Assembly (NCBI GenBank): GCA_035295745.1
Contig: DATGIL010000032.1
Location: 68,613-132,612 of the forward strand
Length of the DNA: 64,000 bases
Direction: 5' to 3'
Source of the DNA: JAIQFL01 sp035295745
GTDB taxonomy: Bacteria > Acidobacteriota > Terriglobia > Bryobacterales > Bryobacteraceae
A program made the position numbers and the translations under genes. The notes beneath the pieces are model-generated. The model was not told the DNA's origin. It did not search any database and worked only from the letters and a program-made list of their open reading frames with translations. Position 1 is the stretch's first letter; each line of letters begins with the position of its first letter. Below are positions 34,271 to 43,212 of the stretch, piece after piece.

Positions 34271-36064
34271 CTATTCCGGCAATCCCATCCTCTTGCGCAG
34301 CGCCTTTGTGCGCGGGTCGCCCCGCAAGAACGCGAATTCCGGACTGTTCAACGTATAACCGATCCGCACAGGGCCAACACGGGCAAGCCGCTCCAGCCGT
34401 TCCAGGGTGCGGTCCTTGTCTCCAAATCCGGCGAAAGCCAGAGCGAACTGGAACGCGCCGCGGCGGTCCGGGTAAAGCGCCGGTGCTTCGGTCATGAGCT
34501 TCTCGGCTTCCGCCCGTCGTCCAGCCTTGGCATAGGCATTGGCCAGATAACCCCAGTTGTTGGTGGGCGAGTTGGACAAAGCCCGGATGGCATCGGCCGT
34601 CCTCCCCTGGCACAGCCACGTCCGGCCAAGGCACTCGTTGCGGTACAAGGTATCGGCTGGAATCAACTCGCATTGGTGCGCGGCTTCGTCGAACCGGCCG
34701 GCCGAAAGAAGCACCGAGGCGAGCTCCTCGTGGGCATCGGGTGACAGCGGGTCGTTGCTTTCGGCGGTGCGCATTTCCCGCACGCACTCCGCAATCCGGT
34801 TGAGTGGCCAGAGAACAAACCGGGCGAATAGTCCATGTGCGGAAGAGAGGTTGGGTCCGATCTCGATCGCGCGCCGAAAGCTCTGTTCCGCCTGCCGCCA
34901 CTCCCCATTGCGTGCGTAGGCCACGCCCAGCGCGCAATGCGCCTCCGCCAGCAGGGGGTCCAACTGAATCGCCCTTTCGGCCGCGTCCCGCATCTTCCGG
35001 AGGGAATCCGCTTGCTCCGGAGCGGCCACACCAACGCCCGATCGCCAGGCGTGAGCCGCCGCCAGACCCGCATATGCTGGTGCGAAGGAGGGATCTTTGG
35101 CGATCACCTTTTCGAAACGCCCGATCACCTCCGGGTCGCCCGGGAAGACTCGCATCTCGGATGCGCGCGCCTGCAGATAGAGATCGTAGGCTTCCGCGTT
35201 AGCTTCATAGCGTCTTCGGCCTTGTCCCAGCTTCAACCTCAGGCTGTTGACGATGCCTCGCGAAATCTCGTCCTGGACGGAAACCATATCCGTCAATTCC
35301 AGCTCAAACCGGCCGGACCAGATCGGAACGTCGTCGCGCGCCCGCACCAGCTCCGTGTTGATCCGCAATCGCTGCCCGGAGCGCAGGATGGAGCCTTCCA
35401 GGATGTAATCGGCATTCAAATGGCTGCCCGCCTCACGGGCGCTGGGCCGCTTCCCTTTCAAGGAGAACGATGAGGTCTGCGAGCGGACCGCCAACCCCTG
35501 AATGATCGAAAGATCGTTGATGATCTCGCTGGTCAGGCCATCGGCAAGATAGTCGTTAGCCGCATCCTGACTGGTGTCAACCAGCGGGAGGACGCCGATT
35601 CGGATCGGTGCGTTCCGGTTGAGAATCCACCACCCTCCGGCCACCGCGGCGGTGACGGCGAATACCGCCAAGCCGACGGCGAGCCAGGGCATTCGACGAG
35701 CTGACTGTGGCGCGGCGGGAATCGTCTCCAGCGGTCGAAATGAGGGAACGTAGCCGCCCTTTGGCAGTTCGATCACCAACGGGTCCCGGCTGCCTTCCGT
35801 CGCGTAGTACCGGCTGAGCCTGGCCCGAAGCCGAACGGCTTCGGTGCGCACGGTCGAATCGACCTTGGGGTCGTAATCCGGCTTGCGTCCGAAGACATCG
35901 ACCCCGATGATCGATTCCTTCAACTCGCTCTCCCGGCCGTCTAATCGCCTCTCCACCAGGAACCGGAGGAGTTTGCTGACGCGCTCGCAACGCGCGAAAC
36001 AGAAGCTCGAAAGCACCCGTTCCAGCGCTTCGCGGACAGCCTGTGGATTTTGCGCCGGTGACAC
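34271..36064 (-). CDS. Regulator-like membrane protein with TolB-like domain and TPR repeats
   Basis: A 597-aa protein starting at GTG 36064. The N-terminal domain (about 10-110: LERVLSSFCFARCERVSKLLRFLVE, LKESIIGVDVFGRKPDYDPK, VRTEAVRLRARLSRYYATEG, IELPKGGYVPSFR) is the same as in the genes at 6126 and 27717. One transmembrane helix follows (about 124-147, MPWLAVGLAVFAVTAAVAGGWWIL), then a TolB-N-like domain (IRIGVLPLVDTSQDAANDYLADGLTSEIINDLS) and TPR repeats (FAPAYAGLAAAHAW, AEAHCALGVAYARNGEWRQA, AHEELASVLLSAGRFDEA). It is divergent from the kelch gene at 36188, which it may regulate. The topology suggests cytoplasmic DNA binding coupled to periplasmic protein sensing. Confidence 0.78.
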   Translation of the reverse strand: MSPAQNPQAVREALERVLSSFCFARCERVSKLLRFLVERRLDGRESELKESIIGVDVFGRKPDYDPKVDSTVRTEAVRLRARLSRYYATEGSRDPLVIELPKGGYVPSFRPLETIPAAPQSARRMPWLAVGLAVFAVTAAVAGGWWILNRNAPIRIGVLPLVDTSQDAANDYLADGLTSEIINDLSIIQGLAVRSQTSSFSLKGKRPSAREAGSHLNADYILEGSILRSGQRLRINTELVRARDDVPIWSGRFELELTDMVSVQDEISRGIVNSLRLKLGQGRRRYEANAEAYDLYLQARASEMRVFPGDPEVIGRFEKVIAKDPSFAPAYAGLAAAHAWRSGVGVAAPEQADSLRKMRDAAERAIQLDPLLAEAHCALGVAYARNGEWRQAEQSFRRAIEIGPNLSSAHGLFARFVLWPLNRIAECVREMRTAESNDPLSPDAHEELASVLLSAGRFDEAAHQCELIPADTLYRNECLGRTWLCQGRTADAIRALSNSPTNNWGYLANAYAKAGRRAEAEKLMTEAPALYPDRRGAFQFALAFAGFGDKDRTLERLERLARVGPVRIGYTLNSPEFAFLRGDPRTKALRKRMGLPE

Positions 36065-36187
36065 CGGATTTGAGGATACCCTTTCTTTCCAACAGGAAGC
36101 AATGTTGTTACAACCCCTCTGCCACCCCGTAAAGCTTGCCTTGACGCCACAGAACCGGGCACCCTGGACCCTGACGGAACTACCTCA

Positions 36188-37723
36188 ATGATGCGCACGC
36201 GGACACTATACCGCCCAGGGGTTGCGATTCTTCTGCTGGCAGCGGCTCTCGGAAGCCCGGCTGCGATGGCACAGCCGACGGGCACGTTCACGGCGATCGC
36301 CGGCATGAGCACGCCCCGCTCGAACCACACCGCTACTTTGCTCCTCGACGGTAGAGTCCTGATCGCGGGTGGGGATAACTATGGCTCCACTTCCTTTCAA
36401 ACCCGACCGTCCACTGCGGAACTCTACGACCCGGCAAATGGGACATTCACTCCGACGGGGAACATGACGGTGGGACGATCATGGCACACCGCCACGCTGC
36501 TTTCCGACGGGCGAGTGTTGATCGTGGGCGGCGATTCGGACATTCCGGAGGATCCCAGCCAACCGGCCATGATCACCAGTGCGGAATTGTATGATCCTGC
36601 CGCTCAAAGCTTTACCGCCACAGGCAACATGGTCGCCGGCCGGGCAGGGTTCAATGCCACCTTGCTTGCCAATGGAAAAGTACTGATTACCGGCGGAGTG
36701 GCCCGCTACAGGGACTTTGACTGCATCATCGGTGGCGCGGAACTCTATGACCCCTCCACCGGGGCGTTTATGTCTGCTGGCCCCTATGCCGGGAGTCTGA
36801 GCAGCCTGGTGGGCCCCCTCGAAGGGTTCACCTCCACTTCCACCCTGCTGGCCGATGGAACAGTTCTGTTCGGTACCGAGCCTTCTTCTCAGGTCTACGA
36901 TTCCGTCACCGGCACGTTCAGCCTGAGGGGCGCGATGGTGACTGGCATGGGGCTCCCCTATCTCGCGGGCCGCACCGCGACTCTGCTACCGAATGGAAAG
37001 GTGCTGGCCGCCGGCGGCGAGCAGGAGGATACCGGGAGATTCGACAGCGCGGAACTCTACGACCCCTCGACGGGCGCCTACACGGCGACTGGCGTCATGG
37101 CCAGGGCTCGGGACGGGCACACCGCCACCCCGTTGCCGGACGCCACGGTTTTGATGGCTGGAGGGGAGAGCCAGAGCTGCTCCGCCAACTTCTGCGCGTT
37201 CTCCGGCAGCGAGGCCAGCGCGGAGTTGTACGGTCCGGCCGCGGGCGCTTTTGGCTCGGCGGGCAATATGACCACACGCCGGGAATGGCACACAGCGACT
37301 CTGCTCAGTAGCGGTGACATCCTGCTTGCTGGAGGCATGGCCTACGGGGGTATCGGCGTTTTCTATGGTAGCTTGGCCACCGCCGAGATCTATCATCCGG
37401 CTTCGCCTTCTCCCGCGCCGGACGTCGGCGCGGTCTGGCACTCGGAGACGGGGCAACTCGCCTCCGCTCAAAACCCCGCCATCGCAGGCGAGATCCTGTC
37501 GATGGACACCAGCGGCCTCCCCGACGGGAGCGTGATTCCTCCCCGGGTGGCCGTCGGCGGCCGTTTGGCGGAAATTCTGTATTTCGGTGGTGCTCCGGGT
37601 TATCCGGAGTACCACCAGGTGAATTTTCGCATGCCGGCCGGCGTTGCGCCGGGACCTGCTGTTTCCATGCGCCTCTTCTACCTGGACCGCTCGAGCAATC
37701 CAGTCACGATTGGAGTGAAATGA
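36188..37723 (+). CDS. Exported kelch-repeat protein with TIGR03437-type C-terminal domain
   Basis: A 511-aa protein with signal peptide (MMRTRTLYRPGVAILLLAAALGSPAAMAQ). At least five kelch-like units repeat the pattern 'R..HTATLL.DGRVLIAGG....AELYDP..G.F..TGNM' (about 30-405), predicting a beta-propeller. The last about 100 residues (VWHSETGQLASAQNPAIAGEILSMDTSGL, IPPRVAVGGRLAEILYFGGAPGYPEYHQVNFRMPAG) are the TIGR03437-type domain found almost only in Acidobacteriota. It overlaps the next gene by the ATGA motif, so the two are translationally coupled. The ligand is unknown. Confidence 0.85.
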   Translation: MMRTRTLYRPGVAILLLAAALGSPAAMAQPTGTFTAIAGMSTPRSNHTATLLLDGRVLIAGGDNYGSTSFQTRPSTAELYDPANGTFTPTGNMTVGRSWHTATLLSDGRVLIVGGDSDIPEDPSQPAMITSAELYDPAAQSFTATGNMVAGRAGFNATLLANGKVLITGGVARYRDFDCIIGGAELYDPSTGAFMSAGPYAGSLSSLVGPLEGFTSTSTLLADGTVLFGTEPSSQVYDSVTGTFSLRGAMVTGMGLPYLAGRTATLLPNGKVLAAGGEQEDTGRFDSAELYDPSTGAYTATGVMARARDGHTATPLPDATVLMAGGESQSCSANFCAFSGSEASAELYGPAAGAFGSAGNMTTRREWHTATLLSSGDILLAGGMAYGGIGVFYGSLATAEIYHPASPSPAPDVGAVWHSETGQLASAQNPAIAGEILSMDTSGLPDGSVIPPRVAVGGRLAEILYFGGAPGYPEYHQVNFRMPAGVAPGPAVSMRLFYLDRSSNPVTIGVK

Positions 37724-38781
37724 CCGAACTACAATACCTGATTCGAAAAGCAGACACGTGGACGTTGACTCTGGTAGTTCTCTGGCTGTTCGTGCCTGGC
37801 GGTCCGGCGCTCGCCCAGCCCTCCGCTGCAACTCTCAAGGTCGAACTGAGAAACGTCGTCGAGTATCAAGTGGACACCTCGGATCTTTCGAAGTGGGGAA
37901 CCAATCCGAATAGTACGCCTGGCAAGATCCTTCAGGGCATGGGGGTGGGGTGCGCCGGAGTGCCGGCGGTTATCTATGGGGACATTGTCACGGTGAACGG
38001 GAATCCCGCCAAAGGCACATATGTCGCTGAAAAAGTATCGGTATGTATGAGTCCAACTCCCTCGCCAGGCCTGAATGCGATAGCCGACGTCAGCGCGAAC
38101 TCAGTGGCCTATGAAACCTACTACATCCTCCAGACCGACGCCACGCCAGTGGGAAGCATCATGACGGAAGGACTGAATGCAGTGTCGCCGTCTCCCCCCG
38201 GGCCGCCTGCCGGATCGCTGAATTTCGCGATTGTTGGCGGCACGGGCGCATTTCTCGGAGCCCGGGGCCAGACAGGTAACGCTGCTCAAGGGTTAGGTAT
38301 GGCTGCCATTCCCATTCGTGCGGCATCCATTACGGAGGACCCCGCCAACCGCCGGCAAAACGGCGGAGGACACGTGGTGTTCACTCTTTATGTCGTGCCA
38401 CAGTCCGTGCCGGGCGTGGCAGTCACTCCCGGCGGGCCGGCCGTGACCCATTCAGCCGACTTCTCGCTGGTGACCGCCTCCAAGCCCGCGGCGGCCGGCG
38501 AAATCCTGACACTGTTCGCCACTGGCTTCGGTCCCACCCGGCCGGCACTCAGCCCGGGCCAGACGTTCCCGTCCACTCCTCTGGCCGTAGTCAATTCACC
38601 AGTCGCCGTTACGGTGAATGGAAACGCTGCCGAGGTGCTCAGCGCGACCGGATACCCCGGCACTACAGACGGATACCAGATCAATTTTCGTGTGCCTGCG
38701 GATACCACGAAGGGAATCGCCACGATCGTGGTGAGCGCCGCCTGGATTGAAGGGCCGCCTGTCACTATTCCAGTCCAGTGA
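37720..38781 (+). CDS. Exported protein with TIGR03437-type C-terminal domain
   Basis: A 353-aa protein overlapping the previous stop codon by 4 nt. A hydrophobic stretch (LTLVVLWLFVPGGPALAQ, about 17-33) acts as signal peptide. The middle (about 40-230) is an unrecognised domain with a Gly/Pro-rich loop (VSPSPPGPPAGSLNFAIVGGTGAFLGARGQTG); the 'GGTGAFLGARGQ' pattern recalls dirigent/allene-oxide-cyclase-like barrels. The C-terminus (SADFSLVTASKPAAAGEILTLFATGFGPTRPALSPGQ, VNGNAAEVLSATGYPGTTDGYQINFRVPADT) is a textbook TIGR03437-type domain, more typical than in its neighbour. It probably works outside the cytoplasm with the kelch protein. Confidence 0.8.
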   Translation: MTELQYLIRKADTWTLTLVVLWLFVPGGPALAQPSAATLKVELRNVVEYQVDTSDLSKWGTNPNSTPGKILQGMGVGCAGVPAVIYGDIVTVNGNPAKGTYVAEKVSVCMSPTPSPGLNAIADVSANSVAYETYYILQTDATPVGSIMTEGLNAVSPSPPGPPAGSLNFAIVGGTGAFLGARGQTGNAAQGLGMAAIPIRAASITEDPANRRQNGGGHVVFTLYVVPQSVPGVAVTPGGPAVTHSADFSLVTASKPAAAGEILTLFATGFGPTRPALSPGQTFPSTPLAVVNSPVAVTVNGNAAEVLSATGYPGTTDGYQINFRVPADTTKGIATIVVSAAWIEGPPVTIPVQ

Positions 38782-39149
38782 ATCTGAATTAGCAGCGTTC
38801 GAGACATTCCAGATGTGTATCTTCGAAATGGTCACGTTTATGGAGGGACCGAGTGCCAATCGTGTCAGGTCAGCGGCTGCCTGGCGCCCTGTGGAACTGG
38901 ACGGGGGCGGCGATTGTTTGAGCGATCAAGCGTTGGAGCAGTTCATAGCCCAGTTTCCGGCGGAGACGGCTGCGTAATGACCCTATTGCTGGTCCAGGCA
39001 GTGCGCGGTGCTGACGCAGTGGTCGGAAGATCGGATTGCTAGTCGGCTCCGACGACGGCGATGGAGGATAGGCTTCTGAAATGAAGGATACTCGCCCGAC
39101 GCATCCAACGACTCGAACGTACTTCAGCGCGGAGGCAAGCATCTACTCC
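38782..39149. other. Intergenic, decayed stretch
   Basis: Short frames on both strands overlap one another and none has a recognisable domain or ribosome binding site. The plus frame ending near 38977 (LSDQALEQFIAQFPAETAA) may be a gene relic, but no family was recognised. Confidence 0.4.
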
Positions 39150-39323
39150 GTGTCCCTCGCCGGCACCCCAGATTGCGCAATCGCTCGCCAGTCGTGGATT
39201 TATTCCAGAAGGGAACGAGAACTCGGCGGAAGTGATGGGACGGGCTTTGGGATGGACGGTGGGCGAACTCCGGGCAGCTTTGCTGCGGCACGCTATGGGC
39301 TGCCGATCGAGTAGCTAACGATA
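39150..39323 (+). repeat. 174-bp duplicated relic, copy 2
   Basis: It aligns end to end with 32496-32669. Its open frame reads PQIAQSLASRGFIPEGNENS, then AEVMGRALGWTVGELRAALL and RHAMGCRSSS before TAG. Differences from copy 1 are often at third codon positions, which suggests both descend from a once-coding sequence. Confidence 0.6.
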
Positions 39324-39517
39324 TGTAGACTTGACGCTCGCCACGTTTCGGTTAGCCTGCGGCTCGAAACATCGATACAAACCCAATCACCAGGACTTCC
39401 CGGTTCTCGCCGGCCACGCCCGCACGGGGCTCCACGCGCCCCTACGATCGGCAGTTCTCGACATTCACAGCAACGGAAAAATCCGTGCACGGGTGATAGC
39501 CCGCCGGGTGGAGTGAC

Positions 39518-39785
39518 GTGCAGATGCCGGCATTCGGCTACGAAATCCCGCGTGTCGTAACCCTTGTCGGCAACCCACAGTAACTCGCTGGTCGCCGGGA
39601 ATCTTCTCCATCATGGCCATCGCTGCGGCTCGCTCCGCCAGACCGTTGGCGGGGAACACTTCCGTATTCACAATCAAGCCGTTGCGGTTCTCGGTCAACA
39701 GGTTCCCGCAGTAACTCAGCTTGGCTTCCTTGCCGCTGCCCTTGCGCGCCAGTAGCGCGTCCGCATCAATGGAGGGCGTGAGCCA
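39518..39785 (-). pseudogene. IS5/IS4-like DDE transposase relic with frameshift
   Basis: On the minus strand the first part reads LTPSIDADALLARKGSGKEA, then KLSYCGNLLTENRNGLIVNT and ERAAAMAMMEKIPGDQRVTVG, the central region of IS5-type transposases (usual form S.D.EA.L.RKG.GKEA.LSY.GH.L.ENRNGL). After one extra base near 39574 the frame shifts and continues VADKGYDTRDFVAECRHLHVTP, containing the second catalytic Asp (ADKGYD). The N-terminal third and the region with the catalytic Glu are gone, and no terminal inverted repeats were found. The element is inactive. Confidence 0.75.
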
Positions 39786-39849
39786 GCGGCCCAGCACGAT
39801 CCCCCTTAACCCCTCACACAGAGGAGAGGGCAGTGAGGCTTGCATCTCA

Positions 39850-40644
39850 TCACCACGTAAGCCCAACGGCCTTTCTCATGGCATCTTCGAATGCCTGATC
39901 GTCGAGGCTTCTTCGCAAGCCCAAAATTATCTCAGCGTCTTGTCCGACCGGTACACGGAAAGGTGTCGCGGGGTCTTCGATTGCACTGGCGATGGCCAAT
40001 GCGACAACTTCGGGTCCGGTTCGACCAGATGGGCCCGTCATTTTGGTATTGGCTCCAGCCCACTGCTCCCACAGTCCGGCGTATTCCGCTGGTCCTTTAT
40101 GAGGCTCGATCGCTTTGATGCCGGTAGCGATGGATCCGGGCTCGATCAATACACTGCGTATTCCAAAGTGACGGACTTCCAGGTGCAGTGACTCCGTCAA
40201 GGCTTCGAGCGCGAACTTGGAGGCGCTGTACGCCGCTCCGAGCGGCGAGGAGACCCGGCCGTTCACACTCGACACATTCACGATGACGCCGGAGCCCCGC
40301 TTTCGCCAGGCGGGCAAGACCGCCTGGATTATGCGCAACGCGCCGAGCGTGTTTGTCTCGAACATCTGCCGGATACGATCAAGTGGATAGCCTTCCACCG
40401 GCCCTCCGCCAGATATACCTGCATTGTTGACGATTGCATCAAGCGGACCAACCTCTTCAAGGCACCGCGCCACGGAGTCGTCGCTGGTGACATCAAGCAC
40501 ATGTGCCTGGATGCCTTCCGATCCACTCAACGCGGATACGTCGGTGGCGACGACTGAATGCCCCCGGTTGGCAAGTACCTGCGCCGTTGCCATTCCTATG
40601 CCGCGTGCCGCGCCCGTAATCAAAACCCTTAGCGTCTTTGACAT
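39850..40644 (-). CDS. Short-chain dehydrogenase/reductase
   Basis: A 264-aa protein; AGAGGA lies seven bases before its ATG. It is a classical SDR: nucleotide-binding TGAARGIG (10-17), Asp35 after the second strand (VVATDVS), NNAG (73-76), Ser125/126 in NVSSVNG, and catalytic Tyr139 and Lys143 in YSASK. The end GLRRSLDDQAFEDAMRKAVGLTW is not diagnostic. It should be a cytoplasmic NAD(P)-dependent oxidoreductase of an alcohol or ketone. It sits alone between relics, with no operon partner to suggest a substrate. Confidence 0.9.
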   Translation of the reverse strand: MSKTLRVLITGAARGIGMATAQVLANRGHSVVATDVSALSGSEGIQAHVLDVTSDDSVARCLEEVGPLDAIVNNAGISGGGPVEGYPLDRIRQMFETNTLGALRIIQAVLPAWRKRGSGVIVNVSSVNGRVSSPLGAAYSASKFALEALTESLHLEVRHFGIRSVLIEPGSIATGIKAIEPHKGPAEYAGLWEQWAGANTKMTGPSGRTGPEVVALAIASAIEDPATPFRVPVGQDAEIILGLRRSLDDQAFEDAMRKAVGLTW

Positions 40645-41093
40645 TCGGAAGTCCTCTTGCGTGCCGTAGTTAGTCTTCTACGGTTTGTTCGCCAGCCACC
40701 GCACAAATCTACCATATGGATCACCTCAGCCAACTCTCTCCGTACACCAGACGGTGGCTCCCATTATCCTCGGAAGAGGTAGCTGTCGAGCGGTGGATTC
40801 GTGAGTTCTGGTTGCTCCGTTTCTCGCCGTGAAAGTTCACGGTCGGATCGCCAGGATCGTCTGGCGGTTGGCTGTTTCCGTCTTTTGGGCTCAACGATCA
40901 CCCGATCGCCGTTTTGAGACCGCCATTGGCATCGTCAGGCCAGCGCCGGTCCCCAATGCGGACGCGGGGCCTTTTTGTGCGGGTCGCAGAACGCGAGCCC
41001 ACTGGTTTCTTCGATGACTTTGAGCCACTACTAACCCGTTTTCCGCATGCCTTAGTACTTGTTTTCAGAAGTCCGCCTGCGTATCGCCAAATC
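40645..41093. other. Intergenic region, no gene recognised
   Basis: No frame with a domain or good start was found. The stretch leads into two tandem hairpin repeats at 41094-41280. Confidence 0.4.
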
Positions 41094-41173
41094 GCCTGCT
41101 AACGCGCGCGGCTCGTAAGCGCACGTATCGCGCGAAGGTAGCTTACGAGCCGCGACCGTGAGGGAGCGTTGCC
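41094..41173 (+). repeat. Dispersed repeat A, tandem unit 1
   Basis: This 80-bp unit runs from GCCTGCTAACGCGCGCGGCT to GTGAGGGAGCGTTGCC. Arms CGGCTCGTAAGC (41109-41120) and GCTTACGAGCCG (41141-41152) are perfect inverted repeats with a 20-nt loop. Confidence 0.75.
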
Positions 41174-41199
41174 ACCACCCCGCTAAAGCAGTCAAGATC

Positions 41200-41280
41200 G
41201 CTTGCTAACGCGCGGCTCGTAAGCACGCGCATTCCCCGAACGTATTTACGAGCCACGCCCCGTGAGGGAGTGTTCTTGCC
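41200..41280 (+). repeat. Dispersed repeat A, tandem unit 2
   Basis: The 81-bp second unit runs from GCTTGCTAACGCGCGGCTCG to GTGAGGGAGTGTTCTTGCC. Arms near 41213-41224 and 41245-41254 preserve the hairpin of unit 1 with several substitutions. Confidence 0.75.
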
Positions 41281-41331
41281 AAGAATACGAGACCGTATTT
41301 CTGAAACGGTGTACTTAGTGAGGTAAGACAG

Positions 41332-41565
41332 TCATGGCAATTCCCCAGCGGCGCTTTCGCCCGCCCAGAACCGGAACGGCACCCGGAGGTCGATCCGCAG
41401 CGGCATATAGATACCGCCGATACCGAATGCCAGGCACGAGATCGCCAGCAAGGCGAAACCGGGCGATTTGCGGAATAAGTGCAAGGCCAGGCGAATGTCG
41501 TTCCTATCGGCGTAGTCCCCGTCAACGGGTTTGTTCCGTGCAAAACGAATCCTCGCTAGTGGCAC
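41332..41565 (-). pseudogene. N-terminal relic of an ADOP-type permease
   Basis: The 77-codon frame contains DIRLALHLFRKSPGFALLAI and SCLAFGIG, the family's amphipathic start and first transmembrane helix (compare DLRYGFRTLARSPGF..ALGIGANTAIF in the gene at 2124). Where ANTAIF should follow, the sequence changes to GIYMPLRIDLRVPFRFWAGE and soon stops, so all later domains are missing. An internal deletion is the simplest explanation. Confidence 0.7.
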
Positions 41566-41722
41566 CCGTCAGAGTCCGACGGGTAGCGTCTCGCACTTTC
41601 AATAACTTGCAGAGAAATTCCGTCGGTATTGGACGGAATTCAACTCGAAAGCAAGCACGATGCAAAGGTCAAAGGTGGCGGGACGCGCTCCGGTATGATA
41701 GCCTCGCTCCGTTGGAGGCTGC

Positions 41723-43210
41723 TTGAAAATTACCACCGTGATGGTTGCCGCATTCTGTGCATCCGCACCGGCGTTCGCGGCGTCGTGCGAGGATCTGGCA
41801 TCGCTCTCACTTCCCCAGGCGAAGATCACCAGTGCGCACGTTGTATCGGCGGGCGCATTCACTCCGCCAACCGGCCGTCCCGACCCCTATCGCAATGTCC
41901 CAGCGTTCTGCCGGGTGTCGGCGACCCTGACGCCATCGAGCGACTCGGACATCAAGGTGGAGTTTTGGCTGCCGGCGGCGGGGTGGAATCGCAAGCTGCA
42001 GGTGGTCGGCAATGGCGGATGGGCCGGAACTATCAGTTATTCGGCGCTGGCTGAGGGCGTCCGAGGGGGATATGCAACGGCGTCCACCGATACCGGGCAT
42101 TCCACTCCGGGGGGCGGCTTCGTCGTGGGGCACCCGGAGAAGCTGATCGATTTTTCGTGGCGCTCCGAGCACGAGACCACCGTCAAAGCGAAGGCGATCG
42201 TGAAGGCCTTCTACAGCGCGACCCCGCAGCGATCCTATTGGAATGGATGCTCCACGGGCGGCCGGCAGGCGCTGAAGGAAGCGCAGATGTTTCCGGACGA
42301 TTTCGACGGCATTATCGCCGGGGCGCCCGGAAATCGCACGGCGATGGGGATCTGGATTGCGCACGCACTTTTGAAAGACCCGGCCAGCCATATCCCAGCG
42401 GAGAAGTATCCGCTGATCCACCGGGCGGCGATCGAGGCATGTGATGCGGCCGACGGGCTCAAGGACGGCTTGATCTCCGATCCGACCCGCTGTAAGTTCG
42501 ACCCCGGCGTCCTGTTGTGCAAAGCGGGCGACAGCAACGACTGTCTGACCGCGGCGCAAGTGGCGGCGGCACGAAAGGTGTACGGCCCTGGCAGGAATCC
42601 GCGGACGGGGAAAGAGCTGTTCGGAACCCTGGCGCCAGGGAGCGAATTGGGCTGGGCAGTCATGGGAGGAGGACCGGATCCTTACGGGCCGATCCTCGAT
42701 CAGACCAGGTTCGTCGTATTTCATGACGCCAAGGATTGGGACTGGCGCACATTCGATTTCGACAAGGACAACGATCGCTTTGAGCGCCCCGAATTCCTCA
42801 TTATGAACGCGACCGATCCGCACATCGAGAAGTTCGTGGGTCACGGGGGACGTTTGTTGATGTACCACGGCTGGGCCGACCAGAATGTCTCGCCTTATGG
42901 CACGGTCAGGTACTTTGAAAGCGTTCGGGAAGTGATGGGGCCGGCCAAGACGGACAACAACGTGAGGCTGTTTATGGAGCCCGGCATGGGACATTGCGGG
43001 GGAGGCGAGGGACCCAACACATTCGACAAGATTGGCGTGTTGGATCGCTGGGTCGAGGAGGGCAAGGCGCCCGAGAGCATCATCGCCTCGCATAGCACCG
43101 GCGGCAAAGTCGATCGGACGCGGCCGCTGTGCCCATATCCGCAGGTCGCGCAGTACAAAGGTTCGGGCAGCATCGACGATGCCGCGAACTTCACCTGCAG
43201 AGTTCCCTAA
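41723..43210 (+). CDS. Tannase/feruloyl esterase family protein, exported
   Basis: A 495-aa protein with signal MKITTVMVAAFCASAPAFAA. The start is TTG 41723, with GGAGG four bases upstream. Tannase-family marks are complete: nucleophile Ser177 in GCSTGG (175-180), Asp386 in HGWAD, His424 in GMGHC, and Cys176/Cys425 able to form the disulfide linking Ser and His neighbours (CS-D-HC motif). A calcium-site-like loop is present (CDAADGLKDGLISDP, 240-254). Members hydrolyse gallate, ferulate or related aromatic esters of plant material. It is followed 2 nt later by a GNAT gene. Confidence 0.9.
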   Translation: MKITTVMVAAFCASAPAFAASCEDLASLSLPQAKITSAHVVSAGAFTPPTGRPDPYRNVPAFCRVSATLTPSSDSDIKVEFWLPAAGWNRKLQVVGNGGWAGTISYSALAEGVRGGYATASTDTGHSTPGGGFVVGHPEKLIDFSWRSEHETTVKAKAIVKAFYSATPQRSYWNGCSTGGRQALKEAQMFPDDFDGIIAGAPGNRTAMGIWIAHALLKDPASHIPAEKYPLIHRAAIEACDAADGLKDGLISDPTRCKFDPGVLLCKAGDSNDCLTAAQVAAARKVYGPGRNPRTGKELFGTLAPGSELGWAVMGGGPDPYGPILDQTRFVVFHDAKDWDWRTFDFDKDNDRFERPEFLIMNATDPHIEKFVGHGGRLLMYHGWADQNVSPYGTVRYFESVREVMGPAKTDNNVRLFMEPGMGHCGGGEGPNTFDKIGVLDRWVEEGKAPESIIASHSTGGKVDRTRPLCPYPQVAQYKGSGSIDDAANFTCRVP

Positions 43211-43212
43211 CG

